Positions 13,935 through 14,020 of a DNA stretch of 14,020 bases are shown here, one piece after another; the stretch's first letter is position 1; each line of letters begins with the position of its first letter. This stretch comes from CAZCDM01 sp964497475 (lineage in GTDB: Bacteria > Planctomycetota > Phycisphaerae > SM23-33): contig CAZCDM010000043.1 in assembly GCA_964497475.1 (NCBI GenBank), positions 1 to 14,020 on the forward strand. The letters run 5' to 3'. Made by a program: the position numbers and the translations under genes. Below the pieces are notes generated by a model. It saw nothing but the letters and a program-made list of their open reading frames with translations. It made no database searches and had not been told where the DNA came from.

Positions 13935-14020
13935 GTTTGCTGGACGTTGCTTGTGTCGCTGTGTCTTTAGCCCGCATTTCTCACCGGTCCGTTGATTTTT
14001 GTTGGTGACGACGATTGGTG

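Larger units (their letters stand above)
13630..14020. other. gene-free stretch upstream of dnaE
   Basis: No open frame here has a family match. Several short frames on both strands run through the hairpin repeats and owe their length to them. Contents, left to right: dnaE leader, dnaE promoter (13678-13705), two repeat copies (13746-13821 and 13828-13902), a palindrome (13920-13934) and about 85 bp to the window edge with nothing recognisable. Base composition between 13700 and 13760 and after 13910 is less GC-rich than in the genes. Confidence 0.7.

Noticed and set aside
13644..13977. Overlapping short minus-strand frames with a repeated RLAGLLSR-PISHT peptide pattern
   Set aside because: The peptide repetition simply reflects the two DNA repeat copies, appears in several frames at once, and includes the hairpin; no start context or family match.

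Overview
The window reads as a chromosomal housekeeping region of a GC-rich bacterium (G+C clearly well above 60%), most likely a member of the Planctomycetota, perhaps near Phycisphaerae. The affiliation is an inference. It rests on the DnaE polymerase, whose usual PGRGS-type motif is replaced by an APRGSG form that I recall from planctomycetal DnaE proteins, on the general codon and base composition, and on the mix of genes. No rRNA, tRNA, CRISPR array, transposase or phage gene was recognised. Nine genes are supported, all of recognisable families.

Left part (minus strand, reading right to left from about 4762 to 1). A three-gene operon, popT-like DUF368 transporter, then mnmA, then a family 9 glycosyltransferase, starts from a readable promoter at 4734-4762. 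Its genes are 4 nt apart or overlap as TGATG. Next come a small cold-shock protein with its own promoter-like sequence and leader, and then pyruvate kinase, which runs off the left edge of the window.

Middle part (plus strand, 4776-10072). An AMMECR1-domain protein lies divergent to the DUF368 gene. After a 93-bp gap comes a tightly overlapping trio: a lipoprotein membrane-fusion adaptor, an RND inner-membrane transporter (4-bp overlap) and the tRNA adenosine deaminase TadA (8-bp overlap). The adaptor and the RND pump would work together across the envelope. No TolC-like outer-membrane partner is encoded here. TadA is a translation gene that appears to share the pump's transcript.

Right part (minus strand, 13705-10081). 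DNA polymerase III alpha subunit (dnaE) converges on tadA with only 8 bp between the two stop codons. It has an extended -10 promoter at 13678-13705 and an apparently intact set of PHP-domain metal ligands. Upstream of it, 13706-14020 carries no convincing gene but holds two copies of a roughly 75-bp repeat, each ending in a GC-rich hairpin, and a short perfect palindrome.

I found no clear new defence, mobile or biosynthetic system. The items most worth a second look are the paired hairpin repeat upstream of dnaE, the predicted PHP proofreading activity of DnaE, the pairing of a lipid-carrier transporter with mnmA and a glycosyltransferase, and the K+-independence signature in pyruvate kinase.
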